Part shown: positions 53,358 through 62,600 of the stretch, piece by piece
How the letters are laid out: every line of letters starts with the position of its first letter
Position numbering within the stretch: position 1 is the stretch's first letter
NCBI GenBank assembly: GCA_964412105.1
Contig: CAYPNM010000015.1
Coordinates: forward strand, 1 to 64,000
Direction of reading: 5' to 3'
DNA: 64,000 bases
Source: JAKAGZ01 sp964412105
Lineage (GTDB): Bacteria; Bacteroidota; Ignavibacteria; Ignavibacteriales; Ignavibacteriaceae
Position numbers and translations under genes: made by a program
Notes under the pieces: model-generated
The model's input: the letters and a program-made list of their open reading frames with translations, nothing else
The model's database searches: none
Told to the model about the DNA's origin: nothing

Positions 53358-53912
53358 ATGGAGAATGTAATAAATCTTGTGGGGAAAAATTTAACTTTTG
53401 ATAATGGAATTAGCATGACAGTTGAGGATGAGAATTTGAATAATGAAAACATTTTTCTCATTGGGCTGGATTTTAACGGTTCTCTGGAAAAGGGGACGGG
53501 TCGAACTAAGGTCGGTTCCACATCAAATAAAATTCCTATGTTGATGCTAAAAATAGATACTGAAAAAATTCTTTCTATTCAAACTAAGGAACCCACAAGC
53601 GACTCGCAAACTCCGATCATTAAGTTAAACAATAGAGCTGAGTCAGCTTCCAGTAATAATCCTATCAAGGAAATTTATTCAGTCGATTATAATACCAGCG
53701 AAAAAAAATTGCTTCACGAAGATTTATCGTACCGTGAGATGCAAGTCATGAAATTAATAGCACTGGGAAGAACCAGAAAAGAAATTGCAGAAGAATTATT
53801 TCTAAGCATAAGTACTATAAATACATACAGGGCCCGAATTCTGGAAAAAATGAATATGAAAAATAATGCTGAGATCATGAGATATGCCTTTCAGCATAAA
53901 TTTGTTGAATAA
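53358..53912 (+). CDS. LuxR-type HTH transcriptional regulator without receiver domain
   Basis: The 184-residue product ends in a GerE/LuxR helix-turn-helix: LSYREMQVMKLIALGRTRKEIAEELFLSISTINTYRARILEKMNMKNNAEI. The N-terminal 115 residues do not resemble a response-regulator receiver or a PAS/GAF domain; they look like a small beta-rich domain (MENVINLVGKNLTFDNGIS) with a polar linker. The input signal is unknown. GGAAGG lies upstream of the ATG. It precedes the sigma-54 activator and kinase by 0.5 kb. Confidence 0.85.
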   Translation: MENVINLVGKNLTFDNGISMTVEDENLNNENIFLIGLDFNGSLEKGTGRTKVGSTSNKIPMLMLKIDTEKILSIQTKEPTSDSQTPIIKLNNRAESASSNNPIKEIYSVDYNTSEKKLLHEDLSYREMQVMKLIALGRTRKEIAEELFLSISTINTYRARILEKMNMKNNAEIMRYAFQHKFVE

Positions 53913-54431
53913 TTGTTCTTTTTTTCTTAATATTGCCCACTAGATTCCTGTGCCACACTTTAAGGGGAAGTTCTCAAAGGGCAGAAATGTTCATTTTTGC
54001 CTTTTTGTGAGAATGTTGCTTCAAACTATCAACTTAAATAACTAATAATTCCTTAATTTTTTATAAGGAAAAGGCCTTCGTAATCTCGTTAGTTATATAA
54101 AAATTTCATTAATAATTCATATTTTTGCATTTTTGTAAAATAGTGCGAAAATTTTTCTCTATTTAATGTTGATAATAATTGTTACATTTTCATAATATTC
54201 GATAACTAGATGAGTTCCAAACATCTTAATGAAAAACATTATTCTTTTGTAATATCTGCTGCTATGAATATTTTTCATAATGAGAAGCCACTGAATTTAT
54301 TGCGATCTAATCATTTGGTAGGGGTGAAATTAGCCTCGATGATCACTTTTTCTTATGAATTACATATATCAAATTCCATAACATTTATTGTTAAATAATT
54401 ATTTTATTAATAATAAAATTTATTTTTATAT
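53913..54431. other. 519-bp intergenic stretch with an imperfect hairpin
   Basis: An imperfect inverted repeat joins 53971-53983 (TTCTCAAAGGGCA) with 53998-54013 (TGCCTTTTTGTGAGAA), possibly the 3' end of the LuxR transcript, although no T run follows. The rest is very AT-rich. A 62-codon frame at 54210-54398 has no ribosome site or recognisable motif and is not called. Confidence 0.4.
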
Positions 54432-55931
54432 ATGATCGGAATAAAGGATAACCAAGACCTTGAGCAAATCCGTTTAATTAGTAAGGAGCAACTCGATGCG
54501 CTTTATAAAATTAGTAAAACTCTTAATTCTGCCGTCTTTGAAAATGCACTTATTAATGATACTCTCGATTTGGTAATTAAGGTGATTAATGCTGAAAGGG
54601 GTCTGGTAGTAAAGTATGATGACTTGTCCAGGAAATTTGCTATTGTGGCTGCCCGTAATTTTCAGCAGGAAAACATTGAAGATCTTTCGGTTTTTTCGTC
54701 CGGCATACTTCAAAAGGTAATAGAAAAAAGAACTCCTATCCTTTATCACGATGTACAAAATGACCCCAATGTTTCCCAGTTCGAAAGTATTCAGCTCCAT
54801 AATATCAATTCTATAATTGGCGTTCCAATTATCCGGAATGATAAAATATGGGGAGTTGTACTTGCGGATAGTGTCATAAACAGAAAAGAATTTACTGATG
54901 ATAACATGGTTTTTCTTGATTTCTTTTCAAATTTAGTTTCCCTCGCTATGGATAAGCTAAATCAACTTGGCGAACTTCAAGATGAAAATCTTATCCTGAA
55001 AAATCAATTAGAATCACAAAGATCAATTCCGGATTTAATAGGTGAAAGTCCCGCAATGAAAAATCTTGCAGCTTTAGTACATAAAGTTGCAAAGACTGAT
55101 GCAACTGTGCTGCTTTTAGGAGACAGCGGGACCGGAAAAGAAATCGTTGCAAAAGCTATTCATAATCTGAGCAGCAGAAATAATAAACCATATCTAGCTC
55201 AATTTTGCGGTTCTATACCTGACACGTTGCTTGAGAGTGAATTATTCGGATATAAAAAAGGAGCTTTTACAGGAGCCACGACCGATAAAAAAGGTTTATT
55301 TGAAGTTGCTAATAATGGAACATTTTTCCTTGACGAGATAGCTGATATTTCAATTGCATTGCAAGCTAAACTCCTGCGGGTTCTGCAAAATAAAGAGATT
55401 ATCAGGCTTGGAGATACACAGGTTATAAAAGTTGATGTTAGAGTCATCACAGCAACCAACAAAGATCTTAAAGAATTGACCAGCTCAGGAAAATTCAGGG
55501 AGGATTTGTTTTATCGTCTCAATGTCTTTCCGATCAAACTCCCCCCATTGAGAGAGAGAAGGGGTGATATACCATTGCTGACTAAACATTTCATCAGGAA
55601 ATTTACAGATAAAGATATCCAAATATCTTCAGGAGCTTTGAAGTTGCTGGAGGAAAATCCCTGGCCGGGCAATGTACGACAGCTTGAAAATGTTGTGCAG
55701 AGAGCATTAATCCTTTGTGATACTAATAAACTGCTGCCCGAACATATCGTAATTGAAGATGATTCAGATAATGAAATAGTGTTTAACAGAACTCTCAGGG
55801 AATTTGAAATACTCCTGCTTAAAAAAAGATTAAAGGAATTTGACGGAAACCGGACTCTTACGGCTAAATCTCTTGGTGTTTCAGTCAGATGGGTCCAACT
55901 CAAACTTAAGGAGATTGATGAAAATCTTTAA
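54432..55931 (+). CDS. sigma-54-dependent transcriptional activator with GAF domain
   Basis: The 499-residue protein has an N-terminal GAF-like sensor (about 20-180, ALINDTLDLVIKVINAERGL), a central AAA+ sigma-54 interaction domain with Walker A GDSGTGKE (230-237), the sigma-54 contact loop GAFTGA (277-282) and R-finger region, and a C-terminal Fis-type HTH (LTAKSLGVSVRWVQLKLKE). It opens sigma-54 promoters from upstream sites in response to a GAF-bound signal. No receiver domain is present. It is followed three bases later by the Ser/Thr kinase, a clear co-transcribed pair. Confidence 0.94.
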   Translation: MIGIKDNQDLEQIRLISKEQLDALYKISKTLNSAVFENALINDTLDLVIKVINAERGLVVKYDDLSRKFAIVAARNFQQENIEDLSVFSSGILQKVIEKRTPILYHDVQNDPNVSQFESIQLHNINSIIGVPIIRNDKIWGVVLADSVINRKEFTDDNMVFLDFFSNLVSLAMDKLNQLGELQDENLILKNQLESQRSIPDLIGESPAMKNLAALVHKVAKTDATVLLLGDSGTGKEIVAKAIHNLSSRNNKPYLAQFCGSIPDTLLESELFGYKKGAFTGATTDKKGLFEVANNGTFFLDEIADISIALQAKLLRVLQNKEIIRLGDTQVIKVDVRVITATNKDLKELTSSGKFREDLFYRLNVFPIKLPPLRERRGDIPLLTKHFIRKFTDKDIQISSGALKLLEENPWPGNVRQLENVVQRALILCDTNKLLPEHIVIEDDSDNEIVFNRTLREFEILLLKKRLKEFDGNRTLTAKSLGVSVRWVQLKLKEIDENL

Positions 55932-55934
55932 TTT

Positions 55935-57467
55935 ATGACGCATATATCGAATGAAATATTGTTTGATAAATTTGAAGTTATCGAGTGCTTAAAGAAAGAT
56001 GCTCATCAGAGCGTTTACATTGCTACTCATATATATTTAGGCAAAAAGATAATTCTAAAAACTCTTGATACAGAAAATCAAACGGACAAAACGGTTCTGG
56101 AAAGGTTTAAAAGAGAAGCAAAGATTTTAGCCAAGCTCGATCATCCTAACCTAGTAAAAGTGCTTGATTTCGGGACCTTCAAAAGTTTTTTCTATATCTC
56201 ATTCGAATATTTTGAAAGCAAAAATTTACGTGATATCATCAGTCAAAATATTCTTACCAATCAGGATAAAAAATATATTATAATCCAATTATTCAAAGCT
56301 TTAAATATTGCACATCAGAACTTTATAGTTCATCGGGATATAAAACCGGAAAATATTTTATTAAATGATGAATATCAGCTTAAGATAGCTGATTTTGGGC
56401 TGGCAATGGTTAGCACTGAAACTAAAATTACTCAGGATTCTTCAATTGTCGGCACTCCAAGTTATATGTCACCTGAACAGTTGCGCGGTGAAAAAACTTA
56501 TCACACTGATTTATTTTCTGCGGGTATAGTTGCCTATGAATTGTATACAGGGAAAAATCCTTTCAGCGGAGATAGTGTATCGGAAACAGTAAATAAAATT
56601 CTAAATTATAATGAAACCAGCGATTATTTTGATTATCGAATTTTGCCTGAAGATGTAAGACCGGCTATTATTAGTCTGTTAAAGAAAAAAGTCAGCGACA
56701 GGGCAAAATCAGCTCTTGAAGTACTGGGTATGTTAGGAATAGAAGGCGATAAATATGAACCGGTTAGAACCGGGAAAGTTTCAATTATAAAAAGTCCATT
56801 CAGATATCATTATGCGGCAATATTAATTCTGATAATTCTTATAATTACAGCATATGTTTATAACAAGGGTATCTTGAAGGGTTATTATTCAGGAATCCTT
56901 AACGATAAGCCGACTAATGTTACCAATCCGGTTCTCAAAGATTCAGTTTCTTCAGCTGATCAAATTACCAAACAGGTACCTGAAACTGCAACAAAGAAAA
57001 ATGCGCCAAAGGTTACAGAGGGCAGGCTTTTTATTGAATGTCAGCCGTGGGCAGATGTTTATATAGATGGACAAAAAATAGATACAACTCCTCTGAAAGA
57101 TTATCTTGTATTAAAATTGGGTAGTCACAAATTGAAACTGGTTCATCCAGACTTCCCACAGTATGAAAAAGAGATAAATATTTCCGCTGAAAAGATCACA
57201 TCTGTTTCATTTAATTTTTATGATGTTTTAGGATTCCTTAATTGTAATGTATACCCCTGGGGAGAAGTATTTATAAACAAGGAATCAAAGGGTGTAACTC
57301 CTTTTAGAAACGCGATCGCCTTATTTCCAGGGAAATATGATATTTTGATAAAAAATCCCAAGTACGGAGAAGTAGCTGACCAGGTAACTATCACTTCGAA
57401 AGACACGCTTAATTATAAGTTAAATTTTGATACAACTGACAAATTAATAAAAAAGGCTCTAAACTAA
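55935..57467 (+). CDS. transmembrane Ser/Thr protein kinase with two PEGA domains
   Basis: The 510-residue protein has a Hanks-type kinase domain: Lys42 in IILKTLD, HRDIKPEN with Asp135, DFG at 153-155 and GTPSYMSPEQLRG. The usual glycine-rich loop is replaced by LKKDAHQSVYIA, with no glycine. A membrane helix at about 291-309 is followed by an exported region with two PEGA-like domains (ECQPWADVYIDGQKIDTTP, then VYPWGEVFINKESKGVTP). PEGA domains occur in surface proteins and may sense the envelope. It probably works with the adjacent sigma-54 activator. Confidence 0.9.
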   Translation: MTHISNEILFDKFEVIECLKKDAHQSVYIATHIYLGKKIILKTLDTENQTDKTVLERFKREAKILAKLDHPNLVKVLDFGTFKSFFYISFEYFESKNLRDIISQNILTNQDKKYIIIQLFKALNIAHQNFIVHRDIKPENILLNDEYQLKIADFGLAMVSTETKITQDSSIVGTPSYMSPEQLRGEKTYHTDLFSAGIVAYELYTGKNPFSGDSVSETVNKILNYNETSDYFDYRILPEDVRPAIISLLKKKVSDRAKSALEVLGMLGIEGDKYEPVRTGKVSIIKSPFRYHYAAILILIILIITAYVYNKGILKGYYSGILNDKPTNVTNPVLKDSVSSADQITKQVPETATKKNAPKVTEGRLFIECQPWADVYIDGQKIDTTPLKDYLVLKLGSHKLKLVHPDFPQYEKEINISAEKITSVSFNFYDVLGFLNCNVYPWGEVFINKESKGVTPFRNAIALFPGKYDILIKNPKYGEVADQVTITSKDTLNYKLNFDTTDKLIKKALN

Positions 57468-57563
57468 GCATCCGGCTATTTTGCACAGAAAAGAGCAGTT
57501 CTCGCCAAGGAAATATTCATACTTCGAATATAATAATCCCCAAACCAGATTTTGATACTCCAT

Positions 57564-57587
57564 GAGTTTGTAATATATTATAAACTC
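57564..57587. repeat. 24-bp near-perfect palindrome after the kinase gene
   Basis: GAGTTTGTAATA and TATTATAAACTC are reverse complements apart from one G-T pair. The site lies 97 bases after the kinase stop and 142 before the next gene. With no T run it may be an operator or an AT-rich hairpin at the operon end. Confidence 0.45.
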
Positions 57588-57729
57588 GATTGCATTAATA
57601 TTCGAAAAAATATTATTATTAAGTGGATGAATATTTGAATTTTGTTTCTGGTATTGAATTTATTCCAAGTGATTAGTTATTTTAATTCAGATATTTTAAT
57701 TTTTTTACTCCCAAAATGCTATTATTTGA

Positions 57730-58572
57730 ATGATAAAGAAAATATTTTTTGTGTCTTTTTTATTTCTACTGCTTGCCGTAAACGGCCTTCCTCAAAACAA
57801 AGAAACCATTCTGGATACGCTTAAGCAAAAACTCGAGAATTTTGATTATACCGGGACCATTAATTTAGCAGACAGCTTATTAAGATTTACTAATAATCCA
57901 ACTCCAAGCCAATTGATAGAAATTTACAGGGTGAAAGGTATTTCCGAATTTTCACTGCAGGAAGATCAGGCTGCTAAAAAAAGTTTCTTGTCAATTTTGG
58001 GGATCGATAAAAACTATGAACTTGATTCTACAAAAACATCTCCAAAGATTATTACTTTTTTTGATGGCATTAAAAAAGATTTTATTGCGGACTACAATAA
58101 GCAAAAAAAATATAATTTTGAAATAGACTCCTTATACTCAGCTCAGATAACAAAGCGCAGTTTGGAAAATATTAGTAATTTTAAAAAGTCTATGTATCGA
58201 TCACTAGTTCTGCCCGGATGGGGACATATTTATCTTGGGGAGACAGCTAAGGGTATTATACTTACAACGCTAAGTTCAGTTTCATTGGCGTCGGCCATTT
58301 ATTTTATCATCGATTCGAACAATAAATTTAATGATTATATCAATGCTACCAATCCACTTATTATTTCACATAATTGGGATTTGTACAAAAAATCAAATAA
58401 ATGGAAAAATATATCTTTGATTTCGTTCGCGGCTCTCTGGTTATACAGTCAGATTGATCTTCTGTTTGTGCATGATTATACGGTTCAAAATTCAGCAACC
58501 GCACAAAATTTACCAAAGCTACAGTATGATTTTATGCGTGGTATCCAATTGACCTATCAATATTCATTTTGA
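57730..58572 (+). CDS. exported DUF5683-like membrane protein
   Basis: The 280-residue product has a signal peptide (residues 1-20), a helical repeat-like segment with TPR character (about 25-110, LENFDYTGTINLADSLL), and a C-terminal DUF5683-like domain with RSLVLPGWGHIYLGETAKGI and membrane helices near 170-195 and 230-245. The family is common in the Bacteroidota and relatives and is of unknown function. It lies downstream of the kinase in the same direction and may belong to the same system. A run of nine G follows its stop. Confidence 0.78.
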   Translation: MIKKIFFVSFLFLLLAVNGLPQNKETILDTLKQKLENFDYTGTINLADSLLRFTNNPTPSQLIEIYRVKGISEFSLQEDQAAKKSFLSILGIDKNYELDSTKTSPKIITFFDGIKKDFIADYNKQKKYNFEIDSLYSAQITKRSLENISNFKKSMYRSLVLPGWGHIYLGETAKGIILTTLSSVSLASAIYFIIDSNNKFNDYINATNPLIISHNWDLYKKSNKWKNISLISFAALWLYSQIDLLFVHDYTVQNSATAQNLPKLQYDFMRGIQLTYQYSF

Positions 58573-58573
58573 T

Positions 58574-58582
58574 GGGGGGGGG
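58574..58582 (+). repeat. nine-G homopolymer just after the stop codon
   Basis: A run of nine G begins one base after the stop of the DUF5683-like gene, in AT-rich DNA. Such tracts are prone to slippage and to sequencing error. Being outside the reading frame, it would not switch the protein on and off. Confidence 0.7.
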
Positions 58583-58721
58583 TAATTCTTCCCTGTTCAA
58601 ATCTCTTCCTTCCAATATTATTTTCATTTACTTAGAAGGTTTTTTTGTAAAGAAGCAAAAATTCTTTTACTGAGTTGAATGTGCTCTGATTTCTTATAAA
58701 AGTATTCAAGCAGGTCAGTAA

Positions 58722-61700
58722 TTACTTAAAATCAGAATAATTTATCTTTTCCACATCTTCAAACGCAATTGTACTTAATTCTTCATTGGAAGGATTACCC
58801 AAGGAAAGAATTCTATCTTCCTGGTGTGAAATAGCTTTGTATAAAATATTTCTTACTGTCCTAGCGTTACCGAAGCTATTATCGCGTTCCTGGTAAAGCC
58901 TGTTAAATATTTCCAGCAGTAACTGCCAGGCTCCTTCATCAAGAGTGTATCCTGCTTTTGTACTAATTACCAGAGCTATTTCCAGCATCTGCCGCGGAGT
59001 GTAATCCTCGAAATTAAAAAAGTTTGTAAATCTAGACTGTAAACCGGGATTGAAATTTATAAAGTTCTTCATTTCGCCGGTGTATCCTGCAACAATTACA
59101 ATAAATTTTCCAGCATAATCTTCCATCCGCTTAAGCAAGGTATCGATTGCTTCCTGTCCGAAATCCGTTCTTCCCCTTGCAAGCGAATAAGCTTCATCAA
59201 TAAATAAAGTACCTCCAATTGCATTCTCAATTACTCTTTCGGTCTTAGCTGCTGTTTGACCGACGTATCCGGCTACCAGGCCAGATCTGTCAACTTCTAC
59301 GAGATGACCTTTTTCCAGTATTCCCATTTCCTTGTAAATTTTACTTAAAAGTCTAGCTACAGTTGTTTTACCTGTTCCGGGATTACCCATAAAAACTGAG
59401 TGGAGATTTTTAGGCATTACCTGTAAGCCCCTTTCTTTTCGAAGTTTTGCAACTTTTAAACTGCTTACCAGCCTTTCCACAGATTGTTTAACTGATTTTA
59501 ATCCTGCCAGTTCGTTTAGTTCATTAATATATTTATCAAGAAGTTCAGGATTTCCCTCGATCGAGACCGGCTCTTTTTCCTTCTTAAGTTTTATCAATGG
59601 TTCGACATCTTTGATTATTAATTCCTTCATAATGCTTGCATTTCTTTCCGCAGGTGAAATTTCTGCAATTCTCAAAAGCTGATTTTTGAGTGCACTATCA
59701 ACCAGGTTTCTTGCCAGTCTCGCATTGCCAAAACTTTTATCTCTTGTTCTGTAGATCTCATTGTAATGTCTTTTAATTGCTGCTTCCACATCAGCATTAA
59801 AAACAAATCCTTTTTGATCTGTATATTGTTTTGTTATCTCAAGCATCTCATCGGGATTGTAATCTTCAAATATAATCTCTCTTGTGAATCTTGAAGTAAT
59901 CCCGGGATTACTGCTAAGAAATTCATTCATTTGCTCAGTATAACCTGTTGCTATAACAAGGAAATTACCCGGTTCATCCTCCATCCTTTTCAATAAAGTA
60001 TCGATAGCTTCCTTGCCAAAATCGGATCCATTATCGCCCTTTTTAATTAATGAATAGGCTTCATCTATAAGGAGAGTACCGCCCATTGCTTTTTCTATCA
60101 TATCAGCTGTTTTCTGAGCAGTTTGTCCGACATAACCGGAAACCAAGGAGGACCTATCAGCTTCCACAAGATGGCCCTTTGATAAAATGCCAAGGGCTGA
60201 ATAAATTTCGGAAAATATTCTAGCAACGGTTGTTTTGCCGGTTCCAGGGCTCCCGAGAAATACAAAATGCTGGGCAAACTTTTCTCTTAATCTTTCACCC
60301 TGTTCTGTAAAAAGCCTAGCAAGTTTAATTATTTGGTCAATTTCTCTTTTTACATTTTGCAGGCCGATAAGAGAATTTAACTTATCGAGGGCTTTTTGAA
60401 GCGCCTCTTCATCTATTCCAAATCTAACTTCTTTGAGTGTCGAGCCTTCAATTATAGCTTTTATATCCTCACCAGTAATTGTCATCATTGCTTCTTTTGA
60501 ACGCTGATCTTTATTTAATTTTAAATATCGCTTGCTAAGCTGCAGTTTTACTTCATTAAAATAATTCCTGATAAGCCGGGCGTTACCGAAAGAGCTGTCC
60601 CTATTTCTATACAAAACAGTCAGATGTTTTTTAAGCAATTCAATAGCGTCAGCTTTTAATACATATTCCTCTTTACTTGAAATAAGCTTAAATATTTCTA
60701 TAAGTTCATTTGGATTGTAATCATCAAAATTAAAATAATGAGAGAACCTTGATTTTAGACCGGGATTGGAATTAATGAAGTTATTCATTTCGGCAGGATA
60801 GCCGGCGCAAATTACAACAAACTCACCTTTATGGTCCTCCATTCTTTTTAACAAAATATCAATAGCTTCCTGTCCAAAGTCCTGATGATTTCCCGGTTTC
60901 TTTAAAGTATAAGCCTCATCGATGAAAAGAATTCCTCCCAAGGCTTCAGAAATAACTTTATCAGTTTTTTGTGCGGTTTCTCCGATATACTGACCTATAA
61001 GTCCGCTCCTGTCGACTTCAATAACATGACCGTTCTTTAACAGCCCCATTGCCTTAAAAATTTTTCCGAGCAACCTTGCGACTGTTGTTTTGCCTGTGCC
61101 CGGATTGCCCAAAAAAATGCTGTTAACGGAAAGGCTGTCTTCGGTTTTTAATCCAAGTTTTTCTCTTTCTTTAATAAATTTAAGGTATGCGACAAAGTCC
61201 TGCATAGACTGTTTAACGCTATCCAGCCCAATAAAGACATTTAAGTTTGCCAGCAGGTCTGAGAGCGATTCAGAATCCTGACTTGCAAGGGATGTCTGTT
61301 TTATGAATAGTGTCTGATCAGCTAAAGGTTTCTCATATAGCTCAATACCATCAGGCTTTTCAATTTCCTCAAAGTTCACAACCTCTGAATGACCAATTAA
61401 AAACCAACGAGAACAGACAATGTTATTATCAAGATATATATCCACTTTTGCCTGGCCTCTGTTCCAGAAACCGGGCGTATCTATTCCCCAACTTTGGACA
61501 AACTCAACGGTCTTCCAGTTTTTCTCCAATTCAATATTGAAGCGATGTCTACCAACTTCCTTATTGTTTTGAAACCAGATTGCAGTCCCACTTATGGTTT
61601 CATCCTTCTGATTGTAAAACGGATTTTCAAAAATGATTTCGACTCCTATGTAGGTGACTGTTTCCTCGCTAAATTGCAAAAGATATGTCCGCCTTCCGCT

Positions 61701-62600
61701 TCTTATATTTTCAATCAAATCGTATGTTCTGGCATAATGGACTTTAAAAAATTTATTATTATAAATTACAGTATCAGTTCTACCGCTTGGTGAATGAATC
61801 GGCTCCTCAATACTTGTAATTAGTTGTTCCTCAGGGAAAAATTTTAATACCCTCTGGTAGATATTCTGGAATTGATCATTTTCTTTAAACTCATTTTCCA
61901 TTTCTCTAGCTTTATGAAATGCAGGGATTACCTGAAACATTCCGAGTAATGATTCAAGTTCCAATAATTTTGCTTTTGGATGGTCTTTTTTCAGCTCCGG
62001 ATTTTGAAGAATATTTCTTGCAGCCCAAAGAGAAAACCAGTATTCTTTTTCCTTAACAGCTTCTTCAGCATCTTCGAGCAATGATTTTTCATTTTGTAAA
62101 ATTCCCTTAAGAAAACCCTCACCATATCCAAGGGATCTTCTCAAAAATTCTTTTACTTTTGTTATCCTGGAGTTTTCTTCAGGATCGGCAGAAGCTACTT
62201 TTTCAATTTCTTCAAGTGCTTCAAAAAATCTGTTCATACCAGCAAGAGTACGAGCTTTATTTAAGTGAGCCCAAGATAATAGCTCAGGCTGTCGTGATAT
62301 AGCATTATTCAAATCCGATAAGGCACCATCAAAAACGCTCATTCTCATTAACAAATATCCGCGGTATAGACGTGAATTAACGCTGTCATTACTTATTTCA
62401 ACGGCCAGATTAGCCAGTTCCAGAGCATGAGCCGGATCTCCGTTTTCAAGAGTCGCCCAAGCGAGGCACAAGAGCGCATTATAATCGTCAGGCCGCTGCT
62501 CATAAATCCTGCGGGATGTTATCAGAGCCATTCTGAACCGGCCATGCTTCAAATGCTCATATGCTTCTGTAAGTAATTCCTCAATTTCGTCAATTACCAA
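58722..62600 (-). CDS. TPR protein with three tandem CbbX/SpoVK-type AAA+ domains
   Basis: The 1292-residue protein starts at TTG 62600, with AAGGA about 12 bases upstream. An N-terminal helical, TPR-like region (about 1-260) and a beta-rich region (about 280-390) precede three AAA+ domains. Their Walker A lysines are at about 504, 789 and 1078, spaced 285-289 residues: GNPGTGKT, GSPGTGKT and GNPGTGKT. Each domain also has an FIDEAY or LIDEAY Walker B and an FGNAR segment. This resembles the CbbX/SpoVK/EccA group, which remodel proteins. The target is unknown. All three ATPase sites look intact. Confidence 0.92.
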   Translation of the reverse strand: MVIDEIEELLTEAYEHLKHGRFRMALITSRRIYEQRPDDYNALLCLAWATLENGDPAHALELANLAVEISNDSVNSRLYRGYLLMRMSVFDGALSDLNNAISRQPELLSWAHLNKARTLAGMNRFFEALEEIEKVASADPEENSRITKVKEFLRRSLGYGEGFLKGILQNEKSLLEDAEEAVKEKEYWFSLWAARNILQNPELKKDHPKAKLLELESLLGMFQVIPAFHKAREMENEFKENDQFQNIYQRVLKFFPEEQLITSIEEPIHSPSGRTDTVIYNNKFFKVHYARTYDLIENIRSGRRTYLLQFSEETVTYIGVEIIFENPFYNQKDETISGTAIWFQNNKEVGRHRFNIELEKNWKTVEFVQSWGIDTPGFWNRGQAKVDIYLDNNIVCSRWFLIGHSEVVNFEEIEKPDGIELYEKPLADQTLFIKQTSLASQDSESLSDLLANLNVFIGLDSVKQSMQDFVAYLKFIKEREKLGLKTEDSLSVNSIFLGNPGTGKTTVARLLGKIFKAMGLLKNGHVIEVDRSGLIGQYIGETAQKTDKVISEALGGILFIDEAYTLKKPGNHQDFGQEAIDILLKRMEDHKGEFVVICAGYPAEMNNFINSNPGLKSRFSHYFNFDDYNPNELIEIFKLISSKEEYVLKADAIELLKKHLTVLYRNRDSSFGNARLIRNYFNEVKLQLSKRYLKLNKDQRSKEAMMTITGEDIKAIIEGSTLKEVRFGIDEEALQKALDKLNSLIGLQNVKREIDQIIKLARLFTEQGERLREKFAQHFVFLGSPGTGKTTVARIFSEIYSALGILSKGHLVEADRSSLVSGYVGQTAQKTADMIEKAMGGTLLIDEAYSLIKKGDNGSDFGKEAIDTLLKRMEDEPGNFLVIATGYTEQMNEFLSSNPGITSRFTREIIFEDYNPDEMLEITKQYTDQKGFVFNADVEAAIKRHYNEIYRTRDKSFGNARLARNLVDSALKNQLLRIAEISPAERNASIMKELIIKDVEPLIKLKKEKEPVSIEGNPELLDKYINELNELAGLKSVKQSVERLVSSLKVAKLRKERGLQVMPKNLHSVFMGNPGTGKTTVARLLSKIYKEMGILEKGHLVEVDRSGLVAGYVGQTAAKTERVIENAIGGTLFIDEAYSLARGRTDFGQEAIDTLLKRMEDYAGKFIVIVAGYTGEMKNFINFNPGLQSRFTNFFNFEDYTPRQMLEIALVISTKAGYTLDEGAWQLLLEIFNRLYQERDNSFGNARTVRNILYKAISHQEDRILSLGNPSNEELSTIAFEDVEKINYSDFK

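Noticed and set aside
54210..54398. 62-codon frame before the sigma-54 activator gene
   Set aside because: No ribosome site and no recognisable features in a very AT-rich stretch.
58645..58680. Terminator between the DUF5683-like gene and the triple AAA gene
   Set aside because: GTAAAGAA and TTCTTTTAC pair imperfectly, and there is no T run in the right place on either strand.
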